From assembly GCF_024436035.1 (NCBI RefSeq), contig NZ_JANFNG010000042.1, forward strand, positions 1 to 50,158: DNA of 50,158 nucleotides. The letters run 5' to 3'. The first letter of the stretch is position 1; the number at the start of each line of letters is the position of its first letter. This document shows, piece after piece, positions 27,694-36,587 of the stretch. Made by a program: the position numbers and the translations under genes. Below the pieces are notes generated by a model. It was given only the letters and a program-made list of their open reading frames with translations, did no database searches and had not been told where the DNA came from. Source of the DNA: Streptomyces humicola (GTDB taxonomy: Bacteria; Actinomycetota; Actinomycetes; Streptomycetales; Streptomycetaceae).

Positions 27694-30507
27694 TCACAAA
27701 TCGGCTTTCAGACCGGGTATTTGGTGCGGATTCTGCTGCGGCGGGCCGGTATGGCTCGGGTTGCGCAACTGCCGCAGGAACGGGTCGGCCGTCTCTCGGC
27801 TGGTCACCCGGATCCGTGCGTCCACCGTGAACACCCCGTCCGGGCGTGCAATGACCGGGTTGAGGTCGAGCTCCGCGACCTGCGGTAGATCATCGGCGAG
27901 TCGCGAGATCCTCAGCAACGTCTCCCGTAGCGCCGCGACATCGGCCGCGGGGGTCCCCCGTTGGCCCTGCAACAGCGCTCCAGCGCGCGTTGAATTGATC
28001 AGGTCGTTCGCGTCGGCGCTGGTCAGTGGGGCGAGCCGGGCAGCATGGTCGGCAAGCGCCTCCGTCGCTACACCGCCGAGGCCAAAGATCACCAGCGGTC
28101 CGAATAGCGCGTCCTGGATCACGCCAATGATCACTTCGGTGCCGCCTGTCACCATGGGCTGGACAAGCACGCCTGTGAGCAGGCCTCCAAAGACGTCGTC
28201 GAATCGACGGTAGGCCGCGCGCACCTCCTGGCTGTCTCGCAGGTCGAGCGCGACGGCGCCGGCAGCCCTCTTGTGCAGCACCCCTGGCACATCCGCCTTG
28301 AGCACGACGTGTCCGCCCAACTTGTCAGCCATGGCGACAGCCTCGTCCTCGCTGGTCGCTGCCGGGCTCGGCACCAACGGCACCTGATAGCAGCCCAACA
28401 GCTCGCCGGTCTTCCGCGGCGGCAGCCATCCGCCGCCGGGCACGCGTCCGAGGAATCCGGCCACCAACTCCCGCGCGTCGGCCTGGCGCAGATCGGGCAG
28501 CGCTTCCCCGTCTTCGGACGGCTGTGCGAGCCAGGCCCCGTAGCGGACCGCGTGCCCGAGGGCGCGCGCCGCACTCTCCGGGTAGGCGTAGGCGGGCACT
28601 CGGCTCGCTACCGCCGGCGGAGCAACTGCAGGCCTATCCGACCGTGTATCCCGCGCGCGGTGGGTGGATCGGGCAGCAACACGGGTGGTGCGCGCAATGA
28701 GCCGCACTCCCTCCGACTGGTCGAGCACGACCGTGGCGAGCGGGATGCGGATGTCGGCCGCGCACACCGCGGGGAGCAGGTCATTCGTCGCGGTCGGAAG
28801 GACGAGGGCGAGCATCGCGTCCACCCCGTCGTCTGCCGCGATCAACTCCAGGCAGCGCCGGAAGCGCGCAGGTGTGATCGCCGCAGTGGTATCCACCGGG
28901 CCGGTGAGCGCACCCCCGGGCGGGATGATTTTCCCCAGCCGCCGCTGAACAGAATCCGATGGCGTGTGCACGATCAGGCCGCAGTGCACGCAGGCATCCG
29001 CGGCCAGCACCCCGGCGCCGCCGACGTTGGAGACCACGGCCACGCGTGGTCCAGCCGGCACCGGCTGAGTGGCGAGCAGCGCGGCGGCATCCAGCAGTTC
29101 CCCGAAGGTCTCGGTGGCGATGAGGCCGGCCTGCTCGAACAGGGCCTCCCGGCTGGTGAGCGGGGTCGCGATTGCTGCGGTGTGCGAGGCTGCCGCCAGT
29201 TGGGCTTCCTTGGTGCGCGCCGCATACACGGTGAGCACGGGCATGGTCCGGCCTACGCGACGCGCGGTGCGCGCGAACTTCCGCGGACTGCCGAACGATT
29301 CCAGATACAGCACGGCGAGCCGTGTCAGTCCGTCCTGCTCCCACCAGGTGAGCAGGTCGTTGCTGGACACGTCGTACTTGTTGCCGACGGAGGCGAATGA
29401 CGAGACGCCGATACCGATCCTGGAGAGGTGGTTGAGCATGGCGAAGCCCAGTCCGCCAGACTGCATGACCAGCCCGGCCACGCCCGGGGCGGGGTGGGCG
29501 GCCGCGAAGGTGGCGTCCAGGCTGATTCCCGGTACGGCGATGCCGAAGCAGTTCGGGCCGACCAGACGCATGCTGTGCCGTCGGCAGGCAGTCAGCAGCT
29601 CCTCGCCCTGCCTGGCGTCCAGCGCGGAAGTGATCACCACGAGGCCGCGGACGCCACGCCTGCCGCACTCCTCCGCGACGCCGGGCACCGAGGCCGGCGG
29701 CACCGCGACAACCGCCAGATCAACAGGTTCGGGAAGATCGGCGACCGACGGCAGGCAGCGGATCGCACCCAGTCTCTTCGCGTGCGGATTCACCGCGTAC
29801 ACGCGGCCCGAGTAGCCGCCGCTGATGATGTTGTGCAGGATCGAGCGGCCGACCGTGCCAGGCCGACGGCTGGCGCCGACCACAACCACCGACACCGGCC
29901 GCAGCAGCGGCCGCAGGCTCTCGATGTCTGCGAGGCTCTCCCGGCGCGACACCGCATCCAGGTATGCATCCGCCTCGGTCAAGGCGGCGACCTTGGGGAT
30001 GGGCATCGTCACCTCGACCACATTGCCCTCGAGCCGGCGCTCAACGGACAGGCCGGCGTCTGCGAACACCCGCAACATGGCGGAGTTTTCGGCCAGCGTC
30101 TGCGCGCAGAACGCTTCCACATGCCGAGCCCGCCCGATGGAAACCAGGTGTTCCAGCAGCAGGGTGGCGATGCCGTGCCCGTGCAGGTCATCGGCGACCG
30201 CGAAGGCGACCTCCGCAACGCCTGCAGTGGCAGTCCGTTCGTAGCTGGCGATGCCGACCACCCGGTCGCCCAGCCAGGCCAGCAGCGCGACATGATCGGG
30301 GTCGGGCGGGCGGCATACGCGTTGTGCCTCCTGCTCGGCGGCCCGCCTGCTGATGCTGAAGAAACGCAGGTAGAGGTTGTCCGGCGACATTGCCCGATTG
30401 AAGCGCCGAACCATCTTCAGGTCGTCCGGCTCGACGGGCCGGATCTCGATGGTCGTACCGTCTGCGAGCAGAGCATACGAGCGCCTGGATGTGGTCACGG
30501 CGCTCAT
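27694..30507 (-). CDS. GNAT acetyltransferase fused to ADP-forming acyl-CoA synthetase-like domains
   Basis: A 937-residue protein of the Pat/PatZ type. Residues 1-170 form a GNAT domain with the acetyl-CoA loop around LHGHGIAT (108-115). Residues 200-300 are a CoA-binding Rossmann domain (VSVVVVGASRRPGTVGRSIL). Residues 330-480 are succinyl-CoA-ligase-like, with His442 in ASHTAA where the phospho-histidine lies in active ligases. Residues 700-915 are an ATP-grasp domain (LGGHVVLKADVPGVLHK, TGGTEVIIGVIQDALFG). Relatives acetylate lysines of metabolic enzymes such as acetyl-CoA synthetase. The GNAT domain is N-terminal, opposite to E. coli PatZ. ATG 30507; the gene converges with the SulP gene. 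Confidence 0.9.
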   Translation of the reverse strand: MSAVTTSRRSYALLADGTTIEIRPVEPDDLKMVRRFNRAMSPDNLYLRFFSISRRAAEQEAQRVCRPPDPDHVALLAWLGDRVVGIASYERTATAGVAEVAFAVADDLHGHGIATLLLEHLVSIGRARHVEAFCAQTLAENSAMLRVFADAGLSVERRLEGNVVEVTMPIPKVAALTEADAYLDAVSRRESLADIESLRPLLRPVSVVVVGASRRPGTVGRSILHNIISGGYSGRVYAVNPHAKRLGAIRCLPSVADLPEPVDLAVVAVPPASVPGVAEECGRRGVRGLVVITSALDARQGEELLTACRRHSMRLVGPNCFGIAVPGISLDATFAAAHPAPGVAGLVMQSGGLGFAMLNHLSRIGIGVSSFASVGNKYDVSSNDLLTWWEQDGLTRLAVLYLESFGSPRKFARTARRVGRTMPVLTVYAARTKEAQLAAASHTAAIATPLTSREALFEQAGLIATETFGELLDAAALLATQPVPAGPRVAVVSNVGGAGVLAADACVHCGLIVHTPSDSVQRRLGKIIPPGGALTGPVDTTAAITPARFRRCLELIAADDGVDAMLALVLPTATNDLLPAVCAADIRIPLATVVLDQSEGVRLIARTTRVAARSTHRARDTRSDRPAVAPPAVASRVPAYAYPESAARALGHAVRYGAWLAQPSEDGEALPDLRQADARELVAGFLGRVPGGGWLPPRKTGELLGCYQVPLVPSPAATSEDEAVAMADKLGGHVVLKADVPGVLHKRAAGAVALDLRDSQEVRAAYRRFDDVFGGLLTGVLVQPMVTGGTEVIIGVIQDALFGPLVIFGLGGVATEALADHAARLAPLTSADANDLINSTRAGALLQGQRGTPAADVAALRETLLRISRLADDLPQVAELDLNPVIARPDGVFTVDARIRVTSRETADPFLRQLRNPSHTGPPQQNPHQIPGLKADL

Positions 30508-30674
30508 GTGGTCGTCTCCGGCGCGGTCATTGCCATCGGGTGCGAAAGGTGATCAATCATGAACCATGGTCCACTCGAAAATGCTGGCCCAGGATGGGAC
30601 CGGGCGCACTATCCAGGGTGGCTCGCCAGGGGCCTCACCGCATAGGCGCTTCTCGTCCGGGCTGCAGCCGGTCG

Positions 30675-31031
30675 GATGGGCGCGTTCGACATCCACCACC
30701 GGAACCGAACCCCGGCGTTTGCGGGCGGGGGTCCGGGCGATGTCCAGGAAGGGCATGTCGCCGCGGATAGAGACCGTCGGTGCGTCCTTCACACCGCGCA
30801 CCTGCAGGTCGGCCGTCCCGTGCCCTTAGGCTGGTGCCGCGCCTCGTGTGGCGCGGGCGCCTAGCAGCGTGGGGTCAGCTGCTCGACCGTCCGAACCGCG
30901 GAGACCGTGGCGACCGCTCCGATGGGGCGCACCAGCGTCTCGTAGCGGTGCTCCTCGTCGGGTCGCCATTCGCGTCCCGGTACCGTGCGCCGCGCCTCCG
31001 CCACCACAGCATGGAATCTGCGCTCGGTCAC
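30675..31031 (-). pseudogene. Broken CBS-domain protein gene
   Basis: GTG 31031, with GGGAGG 5 nt upstream, opens VTERRFHAVVAEARRTVPGR followed by EWRPDEEHRYETLVRPIGAVA, closely related to the N-terminus of the intact CBS protein at 43816-44544. A stop at about 30861 ends the frame. Another frame then resumes with KDAPTVSIRGDMPFLDIART and RRGSVPVVDV before homology ends near 30675. The second CBS motif is missing. Confidence 0.78.
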
Positions 31032-31161
31032 GGTCGCCTCCCGCCCGCTGCCGCCTTTCGATATCGCCAGCTCAACCCCGCCCCGGCTCGCCGCGGCAAG
31101 GTCCGGAACGGACCAGAGCGGGGACGAACGTCCCCAACGCACGAGACACCGGTGCGGGCGC

Positions 31162-31365
31162 TCAGAGGGAGGGAGGCCCGCTCACGGCCCGCAGAAAGCT
31201 CTCCCGGTGCCGCGCCGCGATTGCCGTCGCAGCAGGCGCCGCCATTTCGGCGTCGCCGTCTTCGGCGACGAACACGTGCAACCTGGAGTTGGCGCCGACT
31301 TCGGCGATGCCGCAGCCCGTCCGGCCGTAGTCGACGACGCCCAGATGTACGAATTCCTTGGAGTC
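31162..31365 (-). other. Unidentified open fragment
   Basis: A 67-codon minus-strand frame without a start codon reads, in part, FVHLGVVDYGRTGCGIAEVG and RLHVFVAEDGDAEMA. Its composition looks protein-like but I do not recognise a family. It may be the 3' end of a decayed gene; a stop lies directly upstream. Apart from this, 31032-31538 shows no gene. Confidence 0.25.
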
Positions 31366-31538
31366 TTACCTGTCGGCGATCGTAAGAGAGGCCGATGTCG
31401 GCAAGGCGTGGTTCGCCGACCCGGAGGCGCACCGAACATCACACTCAACGGCTTCGCCGAGGCCGGCATGCGCGCCGTGCGTCACTCTGGAGACCGGGGG
31501 TGGTGGGTTCCCCGTGCACGACCTGGAGGTGCATCCCG

Positions 31539-32399
31539 ATGGTCCGTCCCGTTTCCGTGGGTCTGAACGGTTCTCCCGAGAGCGTCGCCGCTGCGCACTG
31601 GGCGGCCCGCGAGGCACGGCTGCGTGGCGTGCCGCTGCGGCTGGTCTATGCCTGGGAGTGGCTGCCGAAGCATCTGCCGCCGACGCCTGCAGAGCCCGGC
31701 TTCGACCAGCACTGGCCAGAGCGCATGATGGGCGAGGTGGCCAAGGACATCGAGTCCCGCCACCCGCAGCTGAAGACCACCGTCGAGCAGATCGAGAACC
31801 TCCCGATCCCGACGCTGCTCGAAACGGCCGAGGAATCCGAAGTGCTCGCGCTCGGGTCGCGCGGCCTGGGCACCATCGCAGGCTTTCTCGCGGGCTCCGT
31901 CTCACTGGCGGTCGTGGCGCGGGCGGTGCGTCCCGTCGTCCTGGTGCGCGCCACCACCGGGCATGAGACGGCGGAAGCGGTGGGTGAAGTGGTCGTCGGC
32001 GTCGACCTCGGTCAGCCCTGCGAACCCCTGCTGGAGTTCGCCTTCGACTTTGCCGCGGCACACCAGGTGCCGGTGCGCGCCCTGCACGCCTGGCACTCGC
32101 CGCCCAGCTACGGCTACCTGCCCAAGGAAGTGGACGTCGGCGCCCTGGGCGGGCAGGAGCGGGCGGGGCTCGCCGCGGCACTGCGGCCGTGGCGCGAGAA
32201 GCATCCGTCGATCGCGGTGTACGAGCAGCTCGTCCCCGAACGGCCGGCGCATCACCTGATACAGGCAGCCTCCGGGGCCGCACTGCTGATCGTCGGACGC
32301 CGCACCGAGCCGGCGCGGTTGGGTACGCACCTGGGTGCCGTCGCCCATGCGGTGGTACACCACGCGCCGTGCCCGGTCGCCATCGTTCCCCATCCCTGA
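31539..32399 (+). CDS. Tandem universal stress protein (two USP domains)
   Basis: A 286-residue cytosolic protein with two USP domains. The first (1-145) has VSVGLNGSPESVAAAHWAAR and the ATP-binding motif GSRGLGTIAGFLAGS. The second (about 150-286) has EVVVGVDLGQPCEPLLEFAF and ends HAVVHHAPCPVAIVPHP, its glycine motif being degenerate (GRRTEPARLGTHLG). ATG 31539 has GGAGGTG 7 nt upstream. Its closest relative in the window is the USP at 45352-46200. Confidence 0.92.
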   Translation: MVRPVSVGLNGSPESVAAAHWAAREARLRGVPLRLVYAWEWLPKHLPPTPAEPGFDQHWPERMMGEVAKDIESRHPQLKTTVEQIENLPIPTLLETAEESEVLALGSRGLGTIAGFLAGSVSLAVVARAVRPVVLVRATTGHETAEAVGEVVVGVDLGQPCEPLLEFAFDFAAAHQVPVRALHAWHSPPSYGYLPKEVDVGALGGQERAGLAAALRPWREKHPSIAVYEQLVPERPAHHLIQAASGAALLIVGRRTEPARLGTHLGAVAHAVVHHAPCPVAIVPHP

Positions 32400-32433
32400 C
32401 CGGGCCCGCCTGCCTCGTGCCGCGCACCGAGCA

Positions 32434-32469
32434 GGGACCTTGGGTCCACGGTCAGGTCCCGGCCGTCCC
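32434..32469. promoter_or_regulatory. Paired DevR/DosR-like dyads upstream of the alcohol dehydrogenase
   Basis: GGGACCTTGGGTCC (32434-32447) and GGTCCCGGCCGTCCC (32455-32469) are centred about 21.5 bp apart, 65-100 bp before the dehydrogenase start. The first is almost perfectly palindromic. Confidence 0.62.
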
Positions 32470-32533
32470 TATGCCCGCTGCCCCGCCCGGGCCACCGTGG
32501 GAGCAGTGGCCGGCAGCGGCGGAGGTGAACGGT

Positions 32534-33604
32534 ATGCGAGCGCTGGTCTATCAGGGACCGGGAAAGTCGGCTTGGGATTCTGTGCCCGATCCGGAGATCG
32601 AGGATCCGGGCGACGCGATCGTGCGCGTGGACACGACGACGATCTGTGACACGGACCTGCACATTCTGGGAGGGGATGTGCCCGAGGTCAGGCCGGGAAC
32701 CGTGCTCGGTCACGAAGCCGTGGGCGAGGTGGTCGAGGCCGGGAGCGATGTGCGCACCGTCCGTCCCGGGGACCGCGTGCTGGTCTCGTGCATCTCGGCC
32801 TGCGGCCGCTGCCGCTTCTGCCGTACAGCCACCTACGGCCAGTGCCTCGGCGGCGGAGGGTGGATCCTCGGACATCTGATCAACGGAACGCAGGCCGAGT
32901 ACGTTCGCGTGCCGTTCGCGGACACCTCCACGTATCCGCTCACCGCAGGGACGCAGGATGACGCCGCGGTGCTGCTGGCCGACCTCCTGCCCACCGCCTA
33001 CGAGGTGGGGGTGCTGGGCGGCGGCGTACGGCCCGGGGACACCGTCGTCGTGGTCGGTGCCGGGCCCATCGGCCTCGCCACGATCCTGACGGCGCAGCTG
33101 TACTCGCCGGGCAGGATCGTCGCGGTGGATCTGGCCCCCGCCCGGCTGGAGGCGGCCAAGCAGCTCGGGGCCGACGTCCTGGCCCACGCCGCCCAGGAAC
33201 CGGAGCGGCTGATCGACGACCTGACCGACGGCCTCGGCGCGGATGTGGCCATCGAGGCCGTCGGACGGCCGGAGAGCTTCGGACTGTGCACGCGCGTGGT
33301 CCGTCCCGGGGGGCATGTCGCCAACATCGGCGTGCACGGCAAGCCGGCGACGCTGCACCTGGAAGACCTCTGGATCAAGGACGTGACCATCACCACCGGA
33401 CTCGTCGACACCTACTCCACGCCCGACCTGCTGCACATGGTGGCCGCAGGACGGCTACAGGTCTCCCCATTGGTCACCCACGCCTTCGCGTTCGACCGGA
33501 TCCAGGATGCCTACGACGTCTTCTCCCACCCGGCCGACACAGCAGCGCTGAAAGTCGCACTCCACCGGGAGCCAAGCCATGAATTGCTGCTCCCGCAGCC
33601 GTGA
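32534..33604 (+). CDS. Zinc-dependent alcohol dehydrogenase (MDR family)
   Basis: A 356-residue medium-chain dehydrogenase. The catalytic zinc site shows CDTDLH and GHEAVGEV. The structural zinc lobe is CISACGRCRFCRTATYGQC, with four cysteines in the usual spacing. The nucleotide fold carries VVVVGAGPIGLA. It would oxidise alcohols or reduce aldehydes with NAD(H), possibly redox balancing under low oxygen. ATG 32534 has GGAGGTG 6 nt upstream. It heads an operon with the CBS-BON gene (12 bp gap) and the XRE-flavin-barrel gene (6 bp gap). Confidence 0.92.
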   Translation: MRALVYQGPGKSAWDSVPDPEIEDPGDAIVRVDTTTICDTDLHILGGDVPEVRPGTVLGHEAVGEVVEAGSDVRTVRPGDRVLVSCISACGRCRFCRTATYGQCLGGGGWILGHLINGTQAEYVRVPFADTSTYPLTAGTQDDAAVLLADLLPTAYEVGVLGGGVRPGDTVVVVGAGPIGLATILTAQLYSPGRIVAVDLAPARLEAAKQLGADVLAHAAQEPERLIDDLTDGLGADVAIEAVGRPESFGLCTRVVRPGGHVANIGVHGKPATLHLEDLWIKDVTITTGLVDTYSTPDLLHMVAAGRLQVSPLVTHAFAFDRIQDAYDVFSHPADTAALKVALHREPSHELLLPQP

Positions 33605-33616
33605 GAGGTAAGGATC

Positions 33617-34339
33617 ATGAATCACCGAACAGTCGCAGACCTCATGACGCACATGGTGGTACGAGTGCACCGCGACACCCCGTTCCAGCAGATCGCCGCG
33701 CTGCTCGACGAGCACGCCATTACGGCCGTTCCCGTGGTGGACCCGGGCGACCAGCCGGTGGGCATCGTCTCCGAGGCCGACCTGCTCCGCAGCCAAGCTG
33801 ATCGGCCGGATCCCTCGGGTCGCAGCGACGCTCCGGCGCGGCCGGCCCACAGGCGCACCAACCCGGACCACAGGCGCACCAAGCGCGAGGCGACGACCGC
33901 GCAGGAACTGATGTCGAGCCCCGTGGTGTGCGCGCGGCCGGAGTGGAACGTGACCGAGGCCGCTCGGGTGATGCTGGACCGCAGCGTCAAACGGCTGCCG
34001 GTCGTCGACGAGGCGGGCCGACTGGTGGGCATCGTCAGCCGCGGCGACCTGATGCGTGTCTTCCTACGCCGGGACAGCGCCATCCGCGACGAGATCATCA
34101 AGGACGTCCTGATCCGGACGATGCGGGAGTCGCCGTCCGCGGTCCGCGTCGATGTCGACAACGGCATGGTCGTGCTCACCGGAAGTGTCGCGCGCGCAAG
34201 TCTGGTCCCGATGCTGGTCGGGCTGTGCCAGAGCGTGGACGGCGTCGTACACGTCGAGCACCACCTGCACTCCGAACACGACGACCTCGCCGATACCAGC
34301 ACGTACGCCTCCGTCGGCACCGAAACCACCGGGACGTGA
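33617..34339 (+). CDS. CBS-CBS-BON domain protein
   Basis: A 240-residue protein with two CBS motifs (HRTVADLMTHMVVRVHRDTP to VGIVSEADLL; AQELMSSPVVCARPEWNVTE to VGIVSRGDLM) and a BON domain near the C-terminus (VRVDVDNGMVVLTGSVAR). CBS pairs usually bind adenosine ligands; BON domains bind membranes or act as adaptors. The linker between the CBS motifs carries a short duplication, HRRTNPD/HRRTKRE. It lies between the dehydrogenase and the XRE fusion gene. A related gene of similar layout is at 35700-36395. Confidence 0.88.
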   Translation: MNHRTVADLMTHMVVRVHRDTPFQQIAALLDEHAITAVPVVDPGDQPVGIVSEADLLRSQADRPDPSGRSDAPARPAHRRTNPDHRRTKREATTAQELMSSPVVCARPEWNVTEAARVMLDRSVKRLPVVDEAGRLVGIVSRGDLMRVFLRRDSAIRDEIIKDVLIRTMRESPSAVRVDVDNGMVVLTGSVARASLVPMLVGLCQSVDGVVHVEHHLHSEHDDLADTSTYASVGTETTGT

Positions 34340-34345
34340 CAGGCA

Positions 34346-35023
34346 ATGAACGGCAAGGCGACGCGGCGGGTGAATCCAGGTGACATCGGCCGACGAATCG
34401 CCGAGCGGCGCCGGCAACTCGGCCTGACCCGCCAGGAGACGGCCGAACGCGCCGGCATGTCCGACAGCTACCTGCGCTACGTCGAGGAGCAACCGGCCGA
34501 CTTCGACATGCACGGACTGCTGCAACTCGCCGGCGCATTGGACACCACGGCCTCCGAACTCCTCGGCGGCGGCGTCGATCTGCCACCCGGCACCGGCAGG
34601 GCGGCCTACCACCCGCGGCTTGAAGCGATGGACCGCGACGAATGTCTCACCCGAATCTCTACCCATGGGCTCGGCAGGGTGGCGGTGACCACCGCCGACG
34701 GCCCCGCGATCCTCCCGGTCAACTATGCGGTCGTCGACGGCGCCATCGTCTTCAGAACCGCTCCCGGCAGCCTGCCCGCAGCGGCAGCCGGGCGCGAAGT
34801 GGCCTTCGAGGTCGATCACTTCGATGAAGCACTCAGCCAGGGTTGGAGTGTGCTCCTCGTAGGTGAGGCGGAGCGCATCAGCGATCCCGCGGTGTCACGA
34901 CAGCTGGACGAACGCGCCTACTCCAAGCCATGGGCCGGCGGAGAGCGCGAGGTATGGGTGCGCATCGAACCGCTGAAGGTCACCGGACGGCGGATCCTCA
35001 CCGGCACCGCTCACGACAGCTGA
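34346..35023 (+). CDS. XRE helix-turn-helix fused to a flavin-binding split barrel
   Basis: A 225-residue fusion. Residues 11-70 form an XRE DNA-binding domain (IGRRIAERRRQLGLTRQETA, then SDSYLRYVEEQPADFDMHGLLQL). Residues 85-220 resemble pyridoxamine 5'-phosphate oxidase-like FMN or F420 split barrels (RISTHGLGRVAVTTADGPAI, LPVNYAVVDGAIVFRTAPGS, VLLVGEAERISDPA). It may sense a flavin or redox ligand and regulate transcription. The gene overlaps no neighbour but starts 6 bp after the CBS-BON stop, so it is in the dehydrogenase operon. Confidence 0.88.
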   Translation: MNGKATRRVNPGDIGRRIAERRRQLGLTRQETAERAGMSDSYLRYVEEQPADFDMHGLLQLAGALDTTASELLGGGVDLPPGTGRAAYHPRLEAMDRDECLTRISTHGLGRVAVTTADGPAILPVNYAVVDGAIVFRTAPGSLPAAAAGREVAFEVDHFDEALSQGWSVLLVGEAERISDPAVSRQLDERAYSKPWAGGEREVWVRIEPLKVTGRRILTGTAHDS

Positions 35024-35041
35024 CGGAAGGAGGGCTTGGCG

Positions 35042-35130
35042 ATGCTGATGCATCGGACGGTTGAGGAGGTTATGACGAGCACGCCGATAAGTGTCGGCCT
35101 TGACGCACCGTTCAAGACCGCCCTCGCGGC
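35042..35130 (+). pseudogene. 5' remnant of a CBS-domain gene
   Basis: After GGAAGGAGGG, ATG 35042 opens MLMHRTVEEVMTSTPISVGL and continues DAPFKTALAA, a typical first CBS motif like that of 33617-34339. Homology stops near 35130. The DNA then runs toward the 3' end of a decayed opposite-strand gene. It was probably the fourth gene of the dehydrogenase operon. Confidence 0.7.
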
Positions 35131-35230
35131 AGGACGGTCGACGGTCTGCCTCGTGCCTTGTTCACCGCGTGCGTCACACAGCCTCCTCGTCTACGCTGCG
35201 TCCGGCGGGACCACTGGTCTTCGGAACGTG

Positions 35231-35703
35231 TCAGAAGCGGGTGCCGCTGCAGTATGGGGCGTACAGGTCCAGCAGCCGGGTACGCGCGGCCATCAGGCGG
35301 CGTCCGATGACCGCTGCAACACCGAGTGCGACCGCTTGCCCGAGTTCGGGGTCTTCCGTGCACAGCGCGCGGACCGCGTTGGCGTCGAACTCGTCGGCCG
35401 CCACCTCGGTCAGCGCCCGCGCGCCCAGGTGCCACACATGCGGCGGGAACAGCCAGGACCAGCCGAGCAGATAGCCGCTGCCGAGCACCTCGACATCGGC
35501 GGCTCGGCGTCCGGGGACGTGCATGTCGAGTGCGACCCGGCCGGAGCGCAGAACCCAGAAGCGGTCCGCCCTATCGTGCTCTTCAAAGATCCGCAGGCGC
35601 TGGCGAAGCTCACCTCATGACCGAGCCTGATGAGGGCTTGCCGTTTGTCGTCCGGGAGGGTGTGAAAGAAGCCGCTGCCCAGGGCGGTGCCGGGGCCGGT
35701 CAT
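35231..35703 (-). pseudogene. Frameshifted cNMP-binding-domain protein, paralogue of the hydrogenase one
   Basis: ATG 35703 overlaps the stop of the upstream CBS-BON gene as ATGA. It reads MTGPGTALGSGFFHTLPDDK and continues RQALIRLGHEVSFAS before the frame changes near 35600. The other frame continues LRIFEEHDRADRFWVLRSGR, GYLLGWSWLFPPHVWHLGAR and IGRRLMAARTRLLDLYAPYC. Repaired, it gives about 157 residues, colinear with the cNMP protein of the hydrogenase operon and likewise lacking a helix-turn-helix. The frameshift may be real or a read error. Confidence 0.8.
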
Positions 35704-36395
35704 GACGGTCGTCCTTCCTGGCCGAGGGTCTCCGGGCGCCACTGCTGCCGACGGGTGGCGGTCAGGCGGCATTCGACGTCCACGACGCCCTCCACCGCGC
35801 GGGTGAGGCGCGCGGCGATGGGGATCAGCGCGGGGTCGGGGATGTGGCCGCGCAGCGTGACCGCGCCTTCGTCCACCGTCACCTCCGGCGGCGGCGAGAG
35901 GTTGGGGAAGAGCAGCCCGATCACGTCGCGGCGGACCTCGTCTTCGATGTCCAGGTCGGTGCGGAGGAAGACCTTCAGTAGGTCGCTGCGGCTGACAACC
36001 CCGGCCAGGTGCCCCTCGGCGTCGATCACCGGCAGCCGCTTGATGCGGCCGTGCGCCATGACCCGCGCGGCCTGGGCGAGCGTGGCGTCGGCATGCACGG
36101 TCAGCGCAGGGGTGGACATCAGCTCTTCGGCGGTGGTCGCCCCCGCCTTGGCGAGGTCGGCGAGGCGGGCGGTCTGCTCTATGCGGGAGGGGTCGCTGTC
36201 GCGGAACTCCTGCTTCGGCAGCAGGTCGGCCTCGGAGACCACACCGATCACGCGGCCCTCGCCCTCCAGCACGGGCAGCGCACTGACCTTCCACTGCTCC
36301 ATCGTCCGCACGATCTCCTTGAACGAGGCGTTGGGGCCGACGGCGACGACGGTCTGCGTCATCACGTCGCTGACGATATGCGGGCTGTGCGGCAT
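35700..36395 (-). CDS. CBS-CBS-BON domain protein
   Basis: A 231-residue protein with two CBS motifs (VSDVMTQTVVAVGPNASFKE to VIGVVSEADLL; AEELMSTPALTVHADATLAQ to LAGVVSRSDLL) and a C-terminal BON domain (VTVDEGAVTLRGHIPDPALI). ATG 36395 (MPHSPHIV) is preferred over 36407, since GATGAGG lies 6 nt upstream. It is the first gene of a two-gene unit with the decayed cNMP gene. A GGGNC-type pair lies between it and the divergent USP. Confidence 0.88.
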   Translation of the reverse strand: MPHSPHIVSDVMTQTVVAVGPNASFKEIVRTMEQWKVSALPVLEGEGRVIGVVSEADLLPKQEFRDSDPSRIEQTARLADLAKAGATTAEELMSTPALTVHADATLAQAARVMAHGRIKRLPVIDAEGHLAGVVSRSDLLKVFLRTDLDIEDEVRRDVIGLLFPNLSPPPEVTVDEGAVTLRGHIPDPALIPIAARLTRAVEGVVDVECRLTATRRQQWRPETLGQEGRPS

Positions 36396-36470
36396 GGTGG
36401 GCCTCATCTCAGCGAATCAGGGGAGAGATCCTTCACGGCCAGCGTCAGGCGACGGGCCCCCTCTGCCTAT

Positions 36471-36505
36471 GGGTCTTTCGGCCCGCGCTGAGGCCGAACC
36501 GCCCA
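36471..36505. promoter_or_regulatory. Paired DevR/DosR-like dyads between divergent CBS-BON and USP genes
   Basis: GGGTCTTTCGGCCC (36471-36484) and AGGCCGAACCGCCCA (36491-36505) are centred 20.5 bp apart, 76 bp from the CBS-BON start and 82 bp from the USP start, so they could serve both. A further GC-rich match, GGACCCCGTCGGGCC, lies at 36506-36520. Confidence 0.58.
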
Positions 36506-36587
36506 GGACCCCGTCGGGCCCGACTGGCCAGCGGCGGCCACTGCCGGAAACCTGGAAGCGAGGGGATCGCGAAAGGGGCGACGTGCG

